NCBI RefSeq assembly: GCF_900230185.1 | Contig: NZ_OCSR01000002.1 | Coordinates: 1,674,001 to 1,738,000 of the forward strand | Direction: 5' to 3' | DNA: 64,000 bases | DNA from: Burkholderia sp. OK233 | Lineage (GTDB): Bacteria > Pseudomonadota > Gammaproteobacteria > Burkholderiales > Burkholderiaceae | The notes under the pieces: generated by a model | Databases searched by the model: none | The model's input: only the letters and a program-made list of their open reading frames with translations | Told to the model about the DNA's origin: nothing | Translations under genes and position numbers: made by a program | Part shown: positions 39,930-48,480 of the stretch, in pieces | Layout of the letters: each line of letters opens with the position of its first letter | Numbering within the stretch: the first letter of the stretch is position 1

Positions 39930-40985
39930 TTACTTCAGCATCTTTTCAATCTGACGAAGAATGTCGTCACGCTTTTCACGTGTGAGACCCTTCAGGCGCA
40001 GTTCGATTCGATCGTCCCCATACGATTTCAGATCGCCGACCGAGACGCCGCCGAGCTTGATTTCCAGACGCTGCGCATAGCGCTGCCGACCCGCCGGCTT
40101 GGTGCTTTCCTGCGCGCTTGCTCTGCCCTTGACGATGTCCGCGACTTGTCGCGTGCTCAGGTCGTCGGAGAGGATTTTGTTGATCAGACGCAGCGTAGCG
40201 TCGGCGCCGCGGGCAGTGTGATAGCGGCCCACCTGATACGCCATGTTCGAACCAAAGCGGTCAGGCCTTGCGACCATCTCATGCATCACCACCTCGGGTA
40301 GCTTCGCGATCGACAGCGCGACTGCGACGGTCGACTCGTCTAGTCCGAGGTGTTCGGCGAGCTCCTTCTGGCTCTGGAAATGCCGATCTTCGAGAAAGCG
40401 TTTCCAGACGACGGCGTTGTCGAACACGGTCTGCGAATCGCGCTGGACGTTGAGGTCATAGCCAAGCTTATAGCTCTGAATGCCGATCGGCAGATCGATG
40501 ACGATCGCCTTCACCGATTCCTTGTTCGCTTCTTTAAGCGCTCGCACACGCCGGCCGCCGTCGCTGACGAAGTAGGTGCCGGGGTTGTCGTAATCGGGAA
40601 TGACGTGAATCGCCTGCTGCTGGCCCTGCTTCGCCAGATTGACGGCAAGCTCCGCAATCGACGCCTTCAGATAGAAATGGCGCGGATTGAACGGGCTCGG
40701 TTTGATCGTCTTGAGCGCGAGTTCGATGACCTGGCCCGGCCGGTAAGCGTGCTCGATCCGCCAGGCACGGTAGGCCGCCGACTCATTGGCGATATCCGCA
40801 GTTTCGGCTTCCGCGACGTCCTGGGACAGGATCGGCTGGATGACGCGGTTCGGTACATCGCCGGTCGGAGCGCCATTCTTGACCAAACCGTCGATCGCGT
40901 TCAGGCGGTCGAGAGCGGTTCGCTTTTCGCTGCTAGTCGTATCAGGACGTGCTTGAAAGCCTTTGGCGAATTGGGAGGGTTTCAT
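39930..40985 (-). CDS. parB: ParB-family partition protein
   Basis: 351 residues. A disordered N-terminus of about 80 residues is followed by the ParB N-domain (LALKTIKPSPFNPRHFYLKA, SDGGRRVRALKEANKESVKA, the CTP-binding GGRR region), an HTH (FQSQKELAEHLGLDESTVAV, then ALSIAKLPEVV), and a C-terminal dimerisation part. ParB binds parS palindromes and, with ParA, segregates the replicon. It is the second gene after parA on the minus strand; a parS-like palindrome sits in the 24-base gap between the two genes. Confidence 0.94.
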   Translation of the reverse strand: MKPSQFAKGFQARPDTTSSEKRTALDRLNAIDGLVKNGAPTGDVPNRVIQPILSQDVAEAETADIANESAAYRAWRIEHAYRPGQVIELALKTIKPSPFNPRHFYLKASIAELAVNLAKQGQQQAIHVIPDYDNPGTYFVSDGGRRVRALKEANKESVKAIVIDLPIGIQSYKLGYDLNVQRDSQTVFDNAVVWKRFLEDRHFQSQKELAEHLGLDESTVAVALSIAKLPEVVMHEMVARPDRFGSNMAYQVGRYHTARGADATLRLINKILSDDLSTRQVADIVKGRASAQESTKPAGRQRYAQRLEIKLGGVSVGDLKSYGDDRIELRLKGLTREKRDDILRQIEKMLK

Positions 40986-40994
40986 TCAGGGTCC

Positions 40995-41008
40995 TTTATG
41001 CGCATAAA
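40995..41008. promoter_or_regulatory. parS-like site 1 (between parA and parB)
   Basis: Perfect 14-base palindrome TTTATGCGCATAAA, with C and T as outer bases. Repeated at three more places within 1.6 kb. Confidence 0.85.
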
Positions 41009-41009
41009 T

Positions 41010-41672
41010 TCAGGGGAGCAGGGCTGCGATCTCGTTGGCGCACGCCCGTACTTCGATGGCGGCTAGCTTGGCGCCGCGATCGTTCATCTGAAGCACTGTC
41101 TGCCCTAACGCCATGGCCTGCTTATAGGCTTCGCGCGTCGGGATCTGGGTCTTGAGCAGTGGGAAACCGAGCTCTTCCAACGCACGCTTCAGTTCGCGCG
41201 TCAGCATTCGTTTCTCTTCGGTCTTATTCAACAGAAAGACGGCGCGCAGATCCTCGTTCATGACCTGGGCCTGCTGCACGAGTTTCACCAGTCCGACGCT
41301 CGACCAATAGTCGGCGGGCGACGACGACGTTGGCATGATCGCGACGCTCGCCGCGAGCAACACGACGCCGGACACTTTCTCGGTGATGGAGGGCGGGCAG
41401 TCGACGACGATGATGTCGTAGTCAGCCACGAATTTCTTGATCTCGCGATGGATCTGGCTGCCGGCTTCGGAGAGGTTGACGACTGGAAAGGGAATGCCGG
41501 TTTCGCCGTCTGATGATGCACTGGCCCAATGGACCAGTGTGTTTTGACCGTCTGCGTCTACGACGAGGACGCGTTTGCCTTTTTCATGGAACGCAGCCCC
41601 GAGGTGCATCGCGATTGTGCTCTTCCCGACCCCACCCTTCTGCTGAGTTACCGCGATGATTTCTGCTGCCAA
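41010..41672 (-). CDS. parA: ParA-family partition ATPase
   Basis: 220 residues, the short form without an N-terminal HTH. Deviant Walker A motif KGGVGKST at about 12-19, followed by the LVVDADGQNTLVHW switch I region and IIVVDCPPSITEKV (Walker B). The C-terminal part (RAVFLLNKTEEKRMLTRELK, PTREAYKQAMALGQTVLQM) is typical of small ParA/Soj-type proteins on secondary replicons. It drives ParB-parS complexes over the nucleoid. Lacking an HTH, it probably does not repress its own operon directly; the parS sites near the promoter suggest ParB does. Confidence 0.94.
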   Translation of the reverse strand: MAAEIIAVTQQKGGVGKSTIAMHLGAAFHEKGKRVLVVDADGQNTLVHWASASSDGETGIPFPVVNLSEAGSQIHREIKKFVADYDIIVVDCPPSITEKVSGVVLLAASVAIMPTSSSPADYWSSVGLVKLVQQAQVMNEDLRAVFLLNKTEEKRMLTRELKRALEELGFPLLKTQIPTREAYKQAMALGQTVLQMNDRGAKLAAIEVRACANEIAALLP

Positions 41673-41773
41673 TCTTCACCTCCTCTTTTTAGACGCAAAA
41701 GGATTTTACCTGGATGAATTCGCATTTCAATCGTTTTTGTGTAAACGCGAGAAGAATTAGCTGATTGGGATAG

Positions 41774-41789
41774 GTTTATGCGCATAAAG
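41774..41789. promoter_or_regulatory. parS-like site 2 (upstream of parA)
   Basis: GTTTATGCGCATAAAG: the 14-base palindrome with one outer mismatch to a full 16-base site. It lies about 100 bases upstream of the parA start codon, in the promoter region. Confidence 0.87.
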
Positions 41790-42099
41790 GGTGTTGCGTG
41801 GCTGGACTAAAGCACAGCGGCTGTGAAGCGCTTATCAGCGGCAATAGGTTTGCGACGCGCGGGAGATGTCGGACGCTGTGGGGTATCGAAAGGGGGGCGG
41901 TTACAGGATTCAGCGCGATGTGCAGGTACGCCCTCGGTTATGGGTCGTCGTGCATCAATTGTCTCGGATTCGACGCTGTCTCGTTTGTCCAGGTTCGGCC
42001 TTGCCGCATCGCATCGCTTTTGCATGGCCCAACTGTTGGCGGCATCGAGGCATATCCGGGCCACGAGCATGCCCCGCGACCGTCACGCGTCGTGGACAG

Positions 42100-42115
42100 G
42101 TTTATGCGCATAAAC
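42100..42115. promoter_or_regulatory. parS-like site 3 (perfect 16-base palindrome)
   Basis: GTTTATGCGCATAAAC is perfectly symmetric. Burkholderia replicons use distinct 16-base palindromes as centromeres, and this sequence has the form expected for a chromosome-2 type. The 520 bases between sites 2 and 3 hold no supported gene. Confidence 0.9.
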
Positions 42116-42190
42116 TCCTCGGGCACTAATCACGCATGGAGCGGCCGCTGCCGTTGGGATCTGGCTGTTTGGGTCGATGCATGATCCTGC

Positions 42191-42468
42191 GGCACGGCAC
42201 GGCACGGCACGGCACGGCACGGCACGGCACGGCACGGCACGGCACGGCACGGCACGGCACGGCACGGCACGGCACGGCACGGCACGGCACGGCACGGCAC
42301 GGCACGGCACGGCACGGCACGGCACGGCACGGCACGGCACGGCACGGCACGGCACGGCACGGCACGGCACGGCACGGCACGGCACGGCACGGCACGGCAC
42401 GGCACGGCACGGCACGGCACGGCACGGCACGGCACGGCACGGCACGGCACGGCACGGCACGGCACGGC
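42191..42468. repeat. (GGCAC)55 pentanucleotide microsatellite
   Basis: Fifty-five perfect GGCAC units (42191-42465) plus GGC. There are no interruptions. Because the unit is five bases, the repeat reads through in most frames as repeated pentapeptides (for example Arg-His-Gly-Thr-Ala), giving false open reading frames on both strands. It lies in the partition region between parS-like sites 3 and 4. Confidence 0.97.
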
Positions 42469-42590
42469 GTTGGGGCTGGCGGCTGCACGAAGCCCCTCGT
42501 TCATGCATACACAACGGAGGCTCAAACAATATGAGTCGAAGCAGCGACGCAAGTGGCCCCAGGGCACGTGACGATAACTCCCGGTAGGCG

Positions 42591-42606
42591 CTTTATGCGC
42601 ATAAAC
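42591..42606. promoter_or_regulatory. parS-like site 4
   Basis: CTTTATGCGCATAAAC: 14-base palindrome core (42592-42605) with one outer base off. It is the outermost of the four sites, about 165 bases before the arsC-like gene. Confidence 0.87.
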
Positions 42607-42769
42607 CGAACGACACCATCACCAATAAGCAACGCCCCTTTCCCGCCCCAACGAAATGCGCCCGTGCCGTCCGCCCGCGCCGGACATCCACTCAACTCCC
42701 CGTACCCGTTAAAATCCCCCACAAAAAACGCCCTGCAACCCAACACAAGCAACGCTTACCCAACCAACC

Positions 42770-43129
42770 ATGATCACCATCTACCACAACCCTCGCTGTT
42801 CAAAATCGCGAGCCACTTGCGACCTGATCGCCGCCATCTGCAACAGCGCCAACGAACCGACGGAAATCGTTGAATACCTGAAGCAGCCGCTCACGGTCGC
42901 GCAGTTACAGCAACTCAACGCGCAGCTAGGTTGCACAGTCCGAGAGATGATCCGCGACACCGAAGCCGAATACAAAGCACTCGGCCTCTCCGACACCACG
43001 CTGAGCGACGCTCAGTTATACGAAGCATTGGCAAAGCAACCCATCCTCCTGCAACGACCGATCGTCGTGCGAAACGGGCGAGCCGTGATTGGCCGCCCGC
43101 CGGAAAATGTCGAGGTGCTATTCGCCTAG
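42770..43129 (+). CDS. arsC: ArsC-family arsenate reductase (glutaredoxin type)
   Basis: 119 residues. Thioredoxin-like fold with the catalytic Cys in ITIYHNPRCSKSRATCDLI, then EIVEYLKQPLT and the ArsC hallmark ILLQRPIVVRNGRAVIGRPP with its Arg residues. This group reduces arsenate using glutathione/glutaredoxin. No arsR, arsB or other ars genes lie nearby, so an orphan or housekeeping member (YffB/ArsC-like) is possible. It converges with the ssuA-like gene. Confidence 0.88.
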   Translation: MITIYHNPRCSKSRATCDLIAAICNSANEPTEIVEYLKQPLTVAQLQQLNAQLGCTVREMIRDTEAEYKALGLSDTTLSDAQLYEALAKQPILLQRPIVVRNGRAVIGRPPENVEVLFA

Positions 43130-43156
43130 GCGTCGAAACATCAACGCCCAAGTGAC

Positions 43157-44140
43157 CTAGGCCTTGGCAGGCAATGCAGCGTCCTTCGTCACGATCTTTG
43201 TTGGGATGATGCGCAACTCGCTGAATGTGTCGGCAATACGTTGTTGTTCTGCCAGCACGTTCGCGTCGATGGGTTTGTAGATGTGCGCGTAGTGCCGCAA
43301 ACCTGCTTCGATCACGCCGGCGTCGAGGCCCTGAATCGGCGCGAGCTGAGCAGCTGCTTCACTGTAGTGGCCGCGTACCCACGCCCCCTCTTTGCTCACT
43401 TCATCCATCACGATCGCGAGCACGTCACCGTTTTGTTCCGCAAACGGCCGCGCGCTCAGGAAGAATTGATGGTGACTGACGATACCTTCTGCGTCTGCGA
43501 GCAAGCGGGCATTCGACTGGCGTTTTGCCGCCTCGAGGAACGGGTCCCAGATTGCCCATGCGTCGATCGCGCCGCGTTCGAAGGCGGCACGCGCATCGGC
43601 GGGCGCCAGAAAAACCGGTTGGATGTCGCTGTACTTCACACCGCTCTTCTGCAATGCGGCGACCAGAAACCAGTGAACGTCCGAACCTTTATTGAATGCG
43701 ATCTTTTTGCCTTTCAGATCGGCCAGCGTCTTGATCGGCGCGTCCTGATGGACGAGGATCCCTTCGGCATGAGGCGTCGGGATTTCATACGCGGTATAGA
43801 CGAAGTTCGCGCCGGCCGCCTGTGCGAACACCGGCGGCGCCTCGCCGACATAACCGAAGTCGATCGCGCCGATATTCAACCCTTCGAGCAACTGCGGCCC
43901 GGCGGGAAACTCGGTCCATTTGACCGTGATGCCACGCGGCGCAAGTTGCTTTTCGAGCGTGCCGTGCGCCTTCAGCAACACAAGCGTATTGGCCGCTTTC
44001 TGATAACCGATGCGAAATTCCTTCGCATGCGCATCCGCGGCGAAGACTGACGTGGAGACAACGGGCAAGGCCGCGACGGCCAGCGAGGCGCCCACGCCGG
44101 CGATAAACGCGCGGCGCGTGAGCAACGGATGACGGGACAT
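43157..44140 (-). CDS. ssuA: Sulfonate-type ABC transporter substrate-binding protein (SsuA-like)
   Basis: 327 residues. A signal peptide with twin arginine (TRRAFIAGVG) ends near FAADAHA. The NMT1/SsuA-type PBP fold follows: EFRIGYQKAANTLVLLKAHG, NIGAIDFGYVGEAPPVFAQA, LADLKGKKIAFNKGSDVHWF and FERGAIDAWAIWDPFLEAA. The family binds aliphatic sulfonates or taurine in the periplasm. No SsuB/SsuC or SsuD is encoded beside it, so it must work with components elsewhere. The twin-arginine context may direct it to the Tat route. Confidence 0.88.
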   Translation of the reverse strand: MSRHPLLTRRAFIAGVGASLAVAALPVVSTSVFAADAHAKEFRIGYQKAANTLVLLKAHGTLEKQLAPRGITVKWTEFPAGPQLLEGLNIGAIDFGYVGEAPPVFAQAAGANFVYTAYEIPTPHAEGILVHQDAPIKTLADLKGKKIAFNKGSDVHWFLVAALQKSGVKYSDIQPVFLAPADARAAFERGAIDAWAIWDPFLEAAKRQSNARLLADAEGIVSHHQFFLSARPFAEQNGDVLAIVMDEVSKEGAWVRGHYSEAAAQLAPIQGLDAGVIEAGLRHYAHIYKPIDANVLAEQQRIADTFSELRIIPTKIVTKDAALPAKA

Positions 44141-44368
44141 AAAAGTGCTCGTTAAAAAAACGGACGCGAAATGGACCGATTAGCTTCGACGATAATTCGT
44201 CTGCAAGCCTGGACGAACCGATAAATTCACATAAGCAAATCACGCCGGAGGGGACCGGATGCACCAGAGGTACCTGTCTGCGTGTCTGACGGCGTCAAGT
44301 CGCCTTGCCCCGCTACAATCCGTCATCCGCGCGCAGTCGCGGCTGCGTCAATTGGAAAAAGGGACATC

Positions 44369-45745
44369 GTGCATCTGACGACAACACTCGCGCCGTGGTC
44401 ATCCCACGATACCCAGCTGATTTTGTCGTGCGTGCTCGGGCTCGCACTAATCATCGTTTTCATCAGCGTGCTGAAGCTCGCGCCGTTTCTGTCGATTCTG
44501 GTCGGCACGTTCGCGGCGGGCTTTTCGGCCGGTCTGCCGCTCGAAGCAGTAGCCAGTGCATTCAGCAAAGGCGCGGGTGCGTTGCTTGGCGACGTCGGCA
44601 TCATCATCGCGCTTGGGGCGATGCTCGGTGCGCTGATGGCCGAATCGGGCGCCGCCGACCGGCTCGTCTCGACCATCCTCAAACATTCCACGCCACGCAC
44701 GCTGCCGTGGATGATGGCGCTGGTGGCAATCATCGTCGGCCTGCCGCTCTTCTTTGAAGTCGGCTTGGTGATGATGGTGCCGATCATCTTCGTGATGGCG
44801 CGCCGTTCACAGCAGCCGATCCTGCGGATTGCGATTCCCGCGCTCGCCGGCATGACCACGCTGCATGCCCTGTTGCCGCCGCACCCGGGTCCGCTGATCG
44901 CAGTGAGCGCGCTGCATGCCGATCTCGGCCTGACGCTCGGTCTCGGCCTGATCGTCGCGATTCCGGCGGTCATTCTGGCGGGACCGGTCTACGGCATCTG
45001 GTTGTCGAAGCGGATGCACGTGATCGAGCCGGAAGAAATGGGCAAACTTTTCACCGCACAACAGAGCACCGGCGAGCCGCCGAGTTTCGCGATCTCGCTC
45101 ATCACGATCCTGTTGCCGGTCGTGTTGATGCTCGGTCGTACGGTTGCCAAACTTCTGCTTCAACCCGAGACCTTCCTGTTCAATGCGCTCAATTTTCTGG
45201 GTGAGCCGTTGGTCGCGCTCGGCCTCACCGTACTATTCGCGGTGGTGGCGCTGGGCTGGTCGCGCGGCATGGCACGCGACCGGGTCGGCGGCATTCTGCG
45301 CAAGAGCTTGCCGCCGATCGCCGCGCTGTTGCTGACCATCGGCGCCGGCGGTGGCCTCAAGCAGGCGCTCGTGGTGGCGGGCATCAGCACGACGATCGGC
45401 AAGATCGCCGTCGGCGCGCACATGCCGCTGATTCTGCTGGCGTGGCTGATCGCCGTCGCGTTGCGGCAGGCGACCGGCTCCGCGACGGTTGCGACCACCA
45501 CGACGGCCGGTATCGTCGCGCCGGTCGTCGCGGGCCTCAGCGCAACTCACAATTCGCTGATGGCGCTCGCGATCGGTGCAGGTTCCGTGTTCTTCTGCCA
45601 CGTGAACGATGCGGGCTTCTGGATGGTGCGCGAATACTTCGGGCTGCAATTGAAGCAGACGGTGATGGTCTGGTCGGTGCTGCAGACGATCGTATCCGTC
45701 GTCGGCCTCGTCCTGACGTTCGCGTTATGGACCGTGTTGACCTGA
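44369..45745 (+). CDS. gntP: GntP-family gluconate:H+ symporter
   Basis: 458 residues from a GTG preceded by AAAGGGA; an upstream frame to 44282 is leader. About 12-14 membrane helices with GntP family sequence: SILVGTFAAGFSAGLPLEAV, GAGALLGDVGIIIALGAMLG, LPPHPGPLIAVSALHADLG, RQATGSATVATTTTAGIVAP and HVNDAGFWMVREYFGLQLKQ. It imports gluconate or similar sugar acids. No gluconokinase lies beside it, so the exact substrate is open. Single gene. Confidence 0.92.
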   Translation: MHLTTTLAPWSSHDTQLILSCVLGLALIIVFISVLKLAPFLSILVGTFAAGFSAGLPLEAVASAFSKGAGALLGDVGIIIALGAMLGALMAESGAADRLVSTILKHSTPRTLPWMMALVAIIVGLPLFFEVGLVMMVPIIFVMARRSQQPILRIAIPALAGMTTLHALLPPHPGPLIAVSALHADLGLTLGLGLIVAIPAVILAGPVYGIWLSKRMHVIEPEEMGKLFTAQQSTGEPPSFAISLITILLPVVLMLGRTVAKLLLQPETFLFNALNFLGEPLVALGLTVLFAVVALGWSRGMARDRVGGILRKSLPPIAALLLTIGAGGGLKQALVVAGISTTIGKIAVGAHMPLILLAWLIAVALRQATGSATVATTTTAGIVAPVVAGLSATHNSLMALAIGAGSVFFCHVNDAGFWMVREYFGLQLKQTVMVWSVLQTIVSVVGLVLTFALWTVLT

Positions 45746-45882
45746 GCCTGGCCTGGGGATCGCAAGCGGTGGCAGGAATTGACGCCTGGCTGTCAATTCC
45801 GCGTGACCCGATCCGCTTACACTGCTTCGACACAGACGAGGCGCAGTCCCGCACCTCGCCTGCCTGCCGACGCGGAGCCACC

Positions 45883-46173
45883 ATGCTTGAACTGAGACCG
45901 TCCTGCGAAGGATGCGGCAAATTACTGCCGCCGAACGCGCCCGACGCGATGATCTGCACGTATGAATGCACCTTCTGCGAAGTGTGTGCGCTTAGCACGT
46001 TGCGCAACGTGTGTCCGAACTGTGGCGGCAATTTCCAGCATCGGCCGGTCCGCACGCGCGCGCAGCTGGCCAAACATCCAGCCCGTACCGAAGTGCATCC
46101 CGTTTCCATCGACGAAGCGTCGCACGCAAGCTTCTTCGAGCGCTACCGGAACACGCCGCCCGGCGAGCGCTAA
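45883..46173 (+). CDS. DUF1272 zinc-binding protein
   Basis: 96 residues. The first 55 hold the DUF1272 pattern with paired cysteines: LELRPSCEGCGKLLPPN, ICTYECTFCEVCALSTL and VCPNCGGNFQHRPVRTRAQL, consistent with one or two zinc sites. The family has no settled function. The start at 45883 fits the usual MLELRP opening. A hairpin that may terminate transcription follows the stop codon. Confidence 0.85.
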   Translation: MLELRPSCEGCGKLLPPNAPDAMICTYECTFCEVCALSTLRNVCPNCGGNFQHRPVRTRAQLAKHPARTEVHPVSIDEASHASFFERYRNTPPGER

Positions 46174-46175
46174 CA

Positions 46176-46200
46176 AGCGCCGCCGGCACAAGGCGGCGTT
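46176..46200 (+). terminator. Hairpin after the DUF1272 gene
   Basis: CGCCGCC (46178-46184) pairs with GGCGGCG (46192-46198) around GGCACAA, only two T residues following. Plausible but weak terminator. Confidence 0.4.
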
Positions 46201-46284
46201 CAAGGCCGCCACCGTCCATTGCCGCCCGCCAGGCCGCCGCTCGATGCGCGGCCCTAAGACCGGCCAGACGCCCCAAACGCCACG

Positions 46285-46494
46285 TCAATCGTCACTACCG
46301 CCCGCGCCCGGCGTCGCAACCCCGCTCACCGTGCGCGCCGCCACGCGCAGCAGACGGATCTGTTTGCGGTAATTGCGGCAGCCGCTGCAAGTCGGCAGAT
46401 GCAGCCGGATCGCGACCCATTCGCCGGTCGTCAAACGGCGGTCGAGCGCGTCCGACAACAGGCGCGTGATGTGCTTACACTTCCCCATTCGCAT
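46285..46494 (-). CDS. Zinc anti-sigma-like protein (ZAS / zf-HC2)
   Basis: 69 residues. The motif CKHITRLLSDALDRRLTTGE plus LHLPTCSGCRNYRKQIRLLR has the His-x3-Cys-x2-Cys pattern of zinc anti-sigma factors. It is soluble and lacks a membrane or periplasmic part, so any signal would be sensed in the cytoplasm. The start overlaps the end of the sigma-factor gene by 20 bases, so the two are co-translated. It probably holds that sigma factor inactive. Confidence 0.82.
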   Translation of the reverse strand: MRMGKCKHITRLLSDALDRRLTTGEWVAIRLHLPTCSGCRNYRKQIRLLRVAARTVSGVATPGAGGSDD

Positions 46495-47083
46495 CCTCTC
46501 TGGATAGGCCCTTTTCGCTCAGGCAAGTGCGCAAGCGCAGCCGCGCGCGGTAAATCAGCACGCTGCAGTGATTGGCGGTCATCTGCAGTTCGGCGCAGAT
46601 TGCTTCGGTTTCGAGATCGAGGAATTCGCGCATCATGAACACGCGTCCGATGTGCTCGGGCAGGTGTTCCAGGCACATCTCGAACAAGGTCCAGAATTGC
46701 TGCTGACGCAGCGCGGTTTCTGGCGTTGGCCATGGTTGCGGCTTGCTCTCGCGTGACCAGTGGCCGTTGTCCTTGAAGAGCTCGCGATCGAGCAGCGTTT
46801 CGCCGTCGATTTCGGATTCGAGCGCCGACAGATTCACCGTGCGCTGCCGGGCGCGCAAGGTGTCGACGAGCTTGTGCCGCAGGATGCCGAACACCCACGT
46901 CTTGTGCTCCGATTGCGCGGCAAACCGGTCGGCTTGTGTCCAGGCGGCGGCCAGGGCCTCCTGGACGGCGTCTTCGGCGGCAGCGGCATCGCGCAGTTGC
47001 AAACGGGCGAAGCGCAACAGGTCGCGCCGCAGTTGCGTCAGATAAACGGGATCATCGAGCGCCGGCCCGCTTACTTGCGCCAT
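46475..47083 (-). CDS. ECF-type RNA polymerase sigma factor
   Basis: 202 residues from the ATG at 47083 (MAQVSGPALDD); the frame stays open upstream, with another ATG at 47230 and a further start at 47401, but no conserved sequence there. Region 2: LLRFARLQLRDAAAAEDAVQ, then EALAAAWTQADRF and SEHKTWVFGILRHKLVDTLR. Region 4: ALRQQQFWTLFEMCLEHLPE, VFMMREFLDLETEAICAELQ, NHCSVLIYRARLRLRTCL. It directs transcription of a stress or envelope regulon. The overlapping zinc anti-sigma gene is its presumed control. Confidence 0.88.
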   Translation of the reverse strand: MAQVSGPALDDPVYLTQLRRDLLRFARLQLRDAAAAEDAVQEALAAAWTQADRFAAQSEHKTWVFGILRHKLVDTLRARQRTVNLSALESEIDGETLLDRELFKDNGHWSRESKPQPWPTPETALRQQQFWTLFEMCLEHLPEHIGRVFMMREFLDLETEAICAELQMTANHCSVLIYRARLRLRTCLSEKGLSREDANGEV

Positions 47084-47360
47084 GGCAGGCCCCGTCGCCG
47101 AGCGCGCGGTTGCCGCGCTTTTTCTTTTGAATCGTTGTGGTTCATAGGCAGGTGGGTTTCCTCGCGCAGTTCCCGGATACGTGCGCCATTCTCCCGCATG
47201 TTCCTGCGCAAGCGAATTGGTATTGAACATGTGCCCGCCTGCAAGCGATGACCAGATTGACCTTAGTCGTGCTGCAACGGGCTTTATGACAGCAAAAAAT
47301 ATTATTGCGAAAAATGAAATCAAGGCTGTGGCGGCCAACCGTAACTTCAAGCGCATGGGC

Positions 47361-47384
47361 GAGACGTGCAGCGACGCACGTCTC
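47361..47384. promoter_or_regulatory. Hairpin in the sigma factor - small peptide intergenic region
   Basis: GAGACGTGC (47361-47369) and GCACGTCTC (47376-47384), perfect 9-base stem with loop AGCGAC, no T-tract. It lies in a 450-base gap between the sigma-factor start and the 43-residue gene, which otherwise has an AT-rich stretch (47285-47325) but no supported gene. It could be an operator or mRNA structure. Confidence 0.4.
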
Positions 47385-47533
47385 AAGCTCGCCGCAAACA
47401 CGCACCCGGATTATTTCATTTTTTGAAAAAACATCTTCTAGTCTTCGGTATTTTTAGGCGGACGCTGAATCGCTATTCTCCACTCCATCGATCGCCCCAG
47501 ATCGCGAACCAATCGCTGAAGAGGAGTAACACC

Positions 47534-47665
47534 ATGAAACGCATTCTTACCGCCCTGATCGCCTCCGTCGCCCTGTTTGCAGCTGCTTCGGGCGCAGCTC
47601 AAGCAGCTGCACCGGCCCAATGCAGCGGCCCGGCATCGTACTGCAACGTGTTCTTCGGCAACTAA
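47534..47665 (+). CDS. Small secreted cysteine-containing peptide
   Basis: 43 residues. Signal peptide MKRILTALIASVALFAAASG ending near AAQAA; the mature peptide of about 19 residues is APAQCSGPASYCNVFFGN with two Cys that may form a disulfide. A strong ribosome site (GAGGAG) lies eight bases before the ATG, and a good intrinsic terminator lies 70 bases after the stop, so this is a well-defined transcription unit. No family assigned. It is divergent from the sigma/anti-sigma pair, and may be part of that regulon. Confidence 0.78.
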   Translation: MKRILTALIASVALFAAASGAAQAAAPAQCSGPASYCNVFFGN

Positions 47666-47735
47666 TCCTCTGGCGGACGTGGTCGGACATCGGTCCGGCA
47701 CCAGTCTGCGGACGAGACAGGTTTTCGAAATCGAG

Positions 47736-47763
47736 AAAGGGCGCCGATAAAGGCGCCCTTTTT
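47736..47763 (+). terminator. Intrinsic terminator after the small peptide gene
   Basis: AAAGGGCGCC (47736-47745) pairs with GGCGCCCTTT (47752-47761), loop GATAAA, followed by T residues. A textbook Rho-independent terminator. Confidence 0.9.
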
Positions 47764-48195
47764 GCATTTAATCCCGCGCGTGTGAAGCATCCGCAGAACA
47801 TGGCTGCGAACCCACCTCATCGGTGTGTGAGCGTCGAAAAACAGAAAGCGGCACGCCATACGCGGCACTCCGAAGCAACACCCGCGCCCGGCGCGCAAAT
47901 GCGCCTAATGCTCACTCTTCTAACGTGTTACAGTGAGCCAACAGCTTGCAGTTCTCCTGTGCGTCCTGCGCAGTCCCTCAGGCATCAGCCTCTCATCACA
48001 GCGCCCTGAATCGAACGGGGTCCTTTCGTTCTACTTCGCCTGACGGTGTTGTCGGCGTGGCCTCACAGACGCCGCTCCGGACGCGCATCGCCGTCGACCA
48101 GCACCTTGTTCGCTGAAACGCCGCGACTCGCCCGGCGTCACGCCCAACACACAGCCACACGGTTCAAGCGAGATCCTTCACCGGAGACGACTACC
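47764..48195. other. Intergenic region, nothing recognised
   Basis: 430 bases between the terminator and the next gene. It shows no convincing open frame or repeat. It must contain the promoter for the gene at 48196. Confidence 0.4.
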
Positions 48196-48480
48196 ATGAG
48201 CAATACGATCAGAAGCTATCGGGGCCTTGAGATTTATCCACTGGTTTATCCGCACCAGCCGCGTTCTGCCGATGGCGCCCGCCATTACGATTCGGGTTTC
48301 GACGCCGCAGTGCGAATCTGCCGGCGCGGCACCGACGACACCTTGACCAGCAGCCGTGTATTTCGCGTGCCGAGCCGTTCTCCGTTTGGCGCGGCCGGCG
48401 ACGCGCGCATTGCATCAGCGAGTTACGCGGAGCGGGTGATCGACGGCATGGTTGCCGGCGAGTCGATCGCTGGACTCTGA
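48196..48480 (+). CDS. Hypothetical protein, first of a two-gene unit
   Basis: 94 residues from the ATG at 48196. Opening IRSYRGLEIYPLVYPHQPRS, then HYDSGFDAAVRICRRGTDDT and a C-terminus FGAAGDARIASASYAERVID. It looks like a small beta-rich domain followed by helix; no signal peptide or known motif. Its stop codon overlaps the ATG of the next gene (TGATG), so the two are co-translated. Confidence 0.65.
   Translation: MSNTIRSYRGLEIYPLVYPHQPRSADGARHYDSGFDAAVRICRRGTDDTLTSSRVFRVPSRSPFGAAGDARIASASYAERVIDGMVAGESIAGL

Noticed and set aside
41798..42184. Open frames between parA and the microsatellite
   Set aside because: They cross parS-like sites, lack ribosome sites and show no protein-like composition.
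42083..42587. Long open frames on both strands through the GGCAC repeat (about 120-148 residues)
   Set aside because: They consist of repeated pentapeptides forced by a five-base microsatellite; no ribosome site, no conserved sequence outside the repeat.
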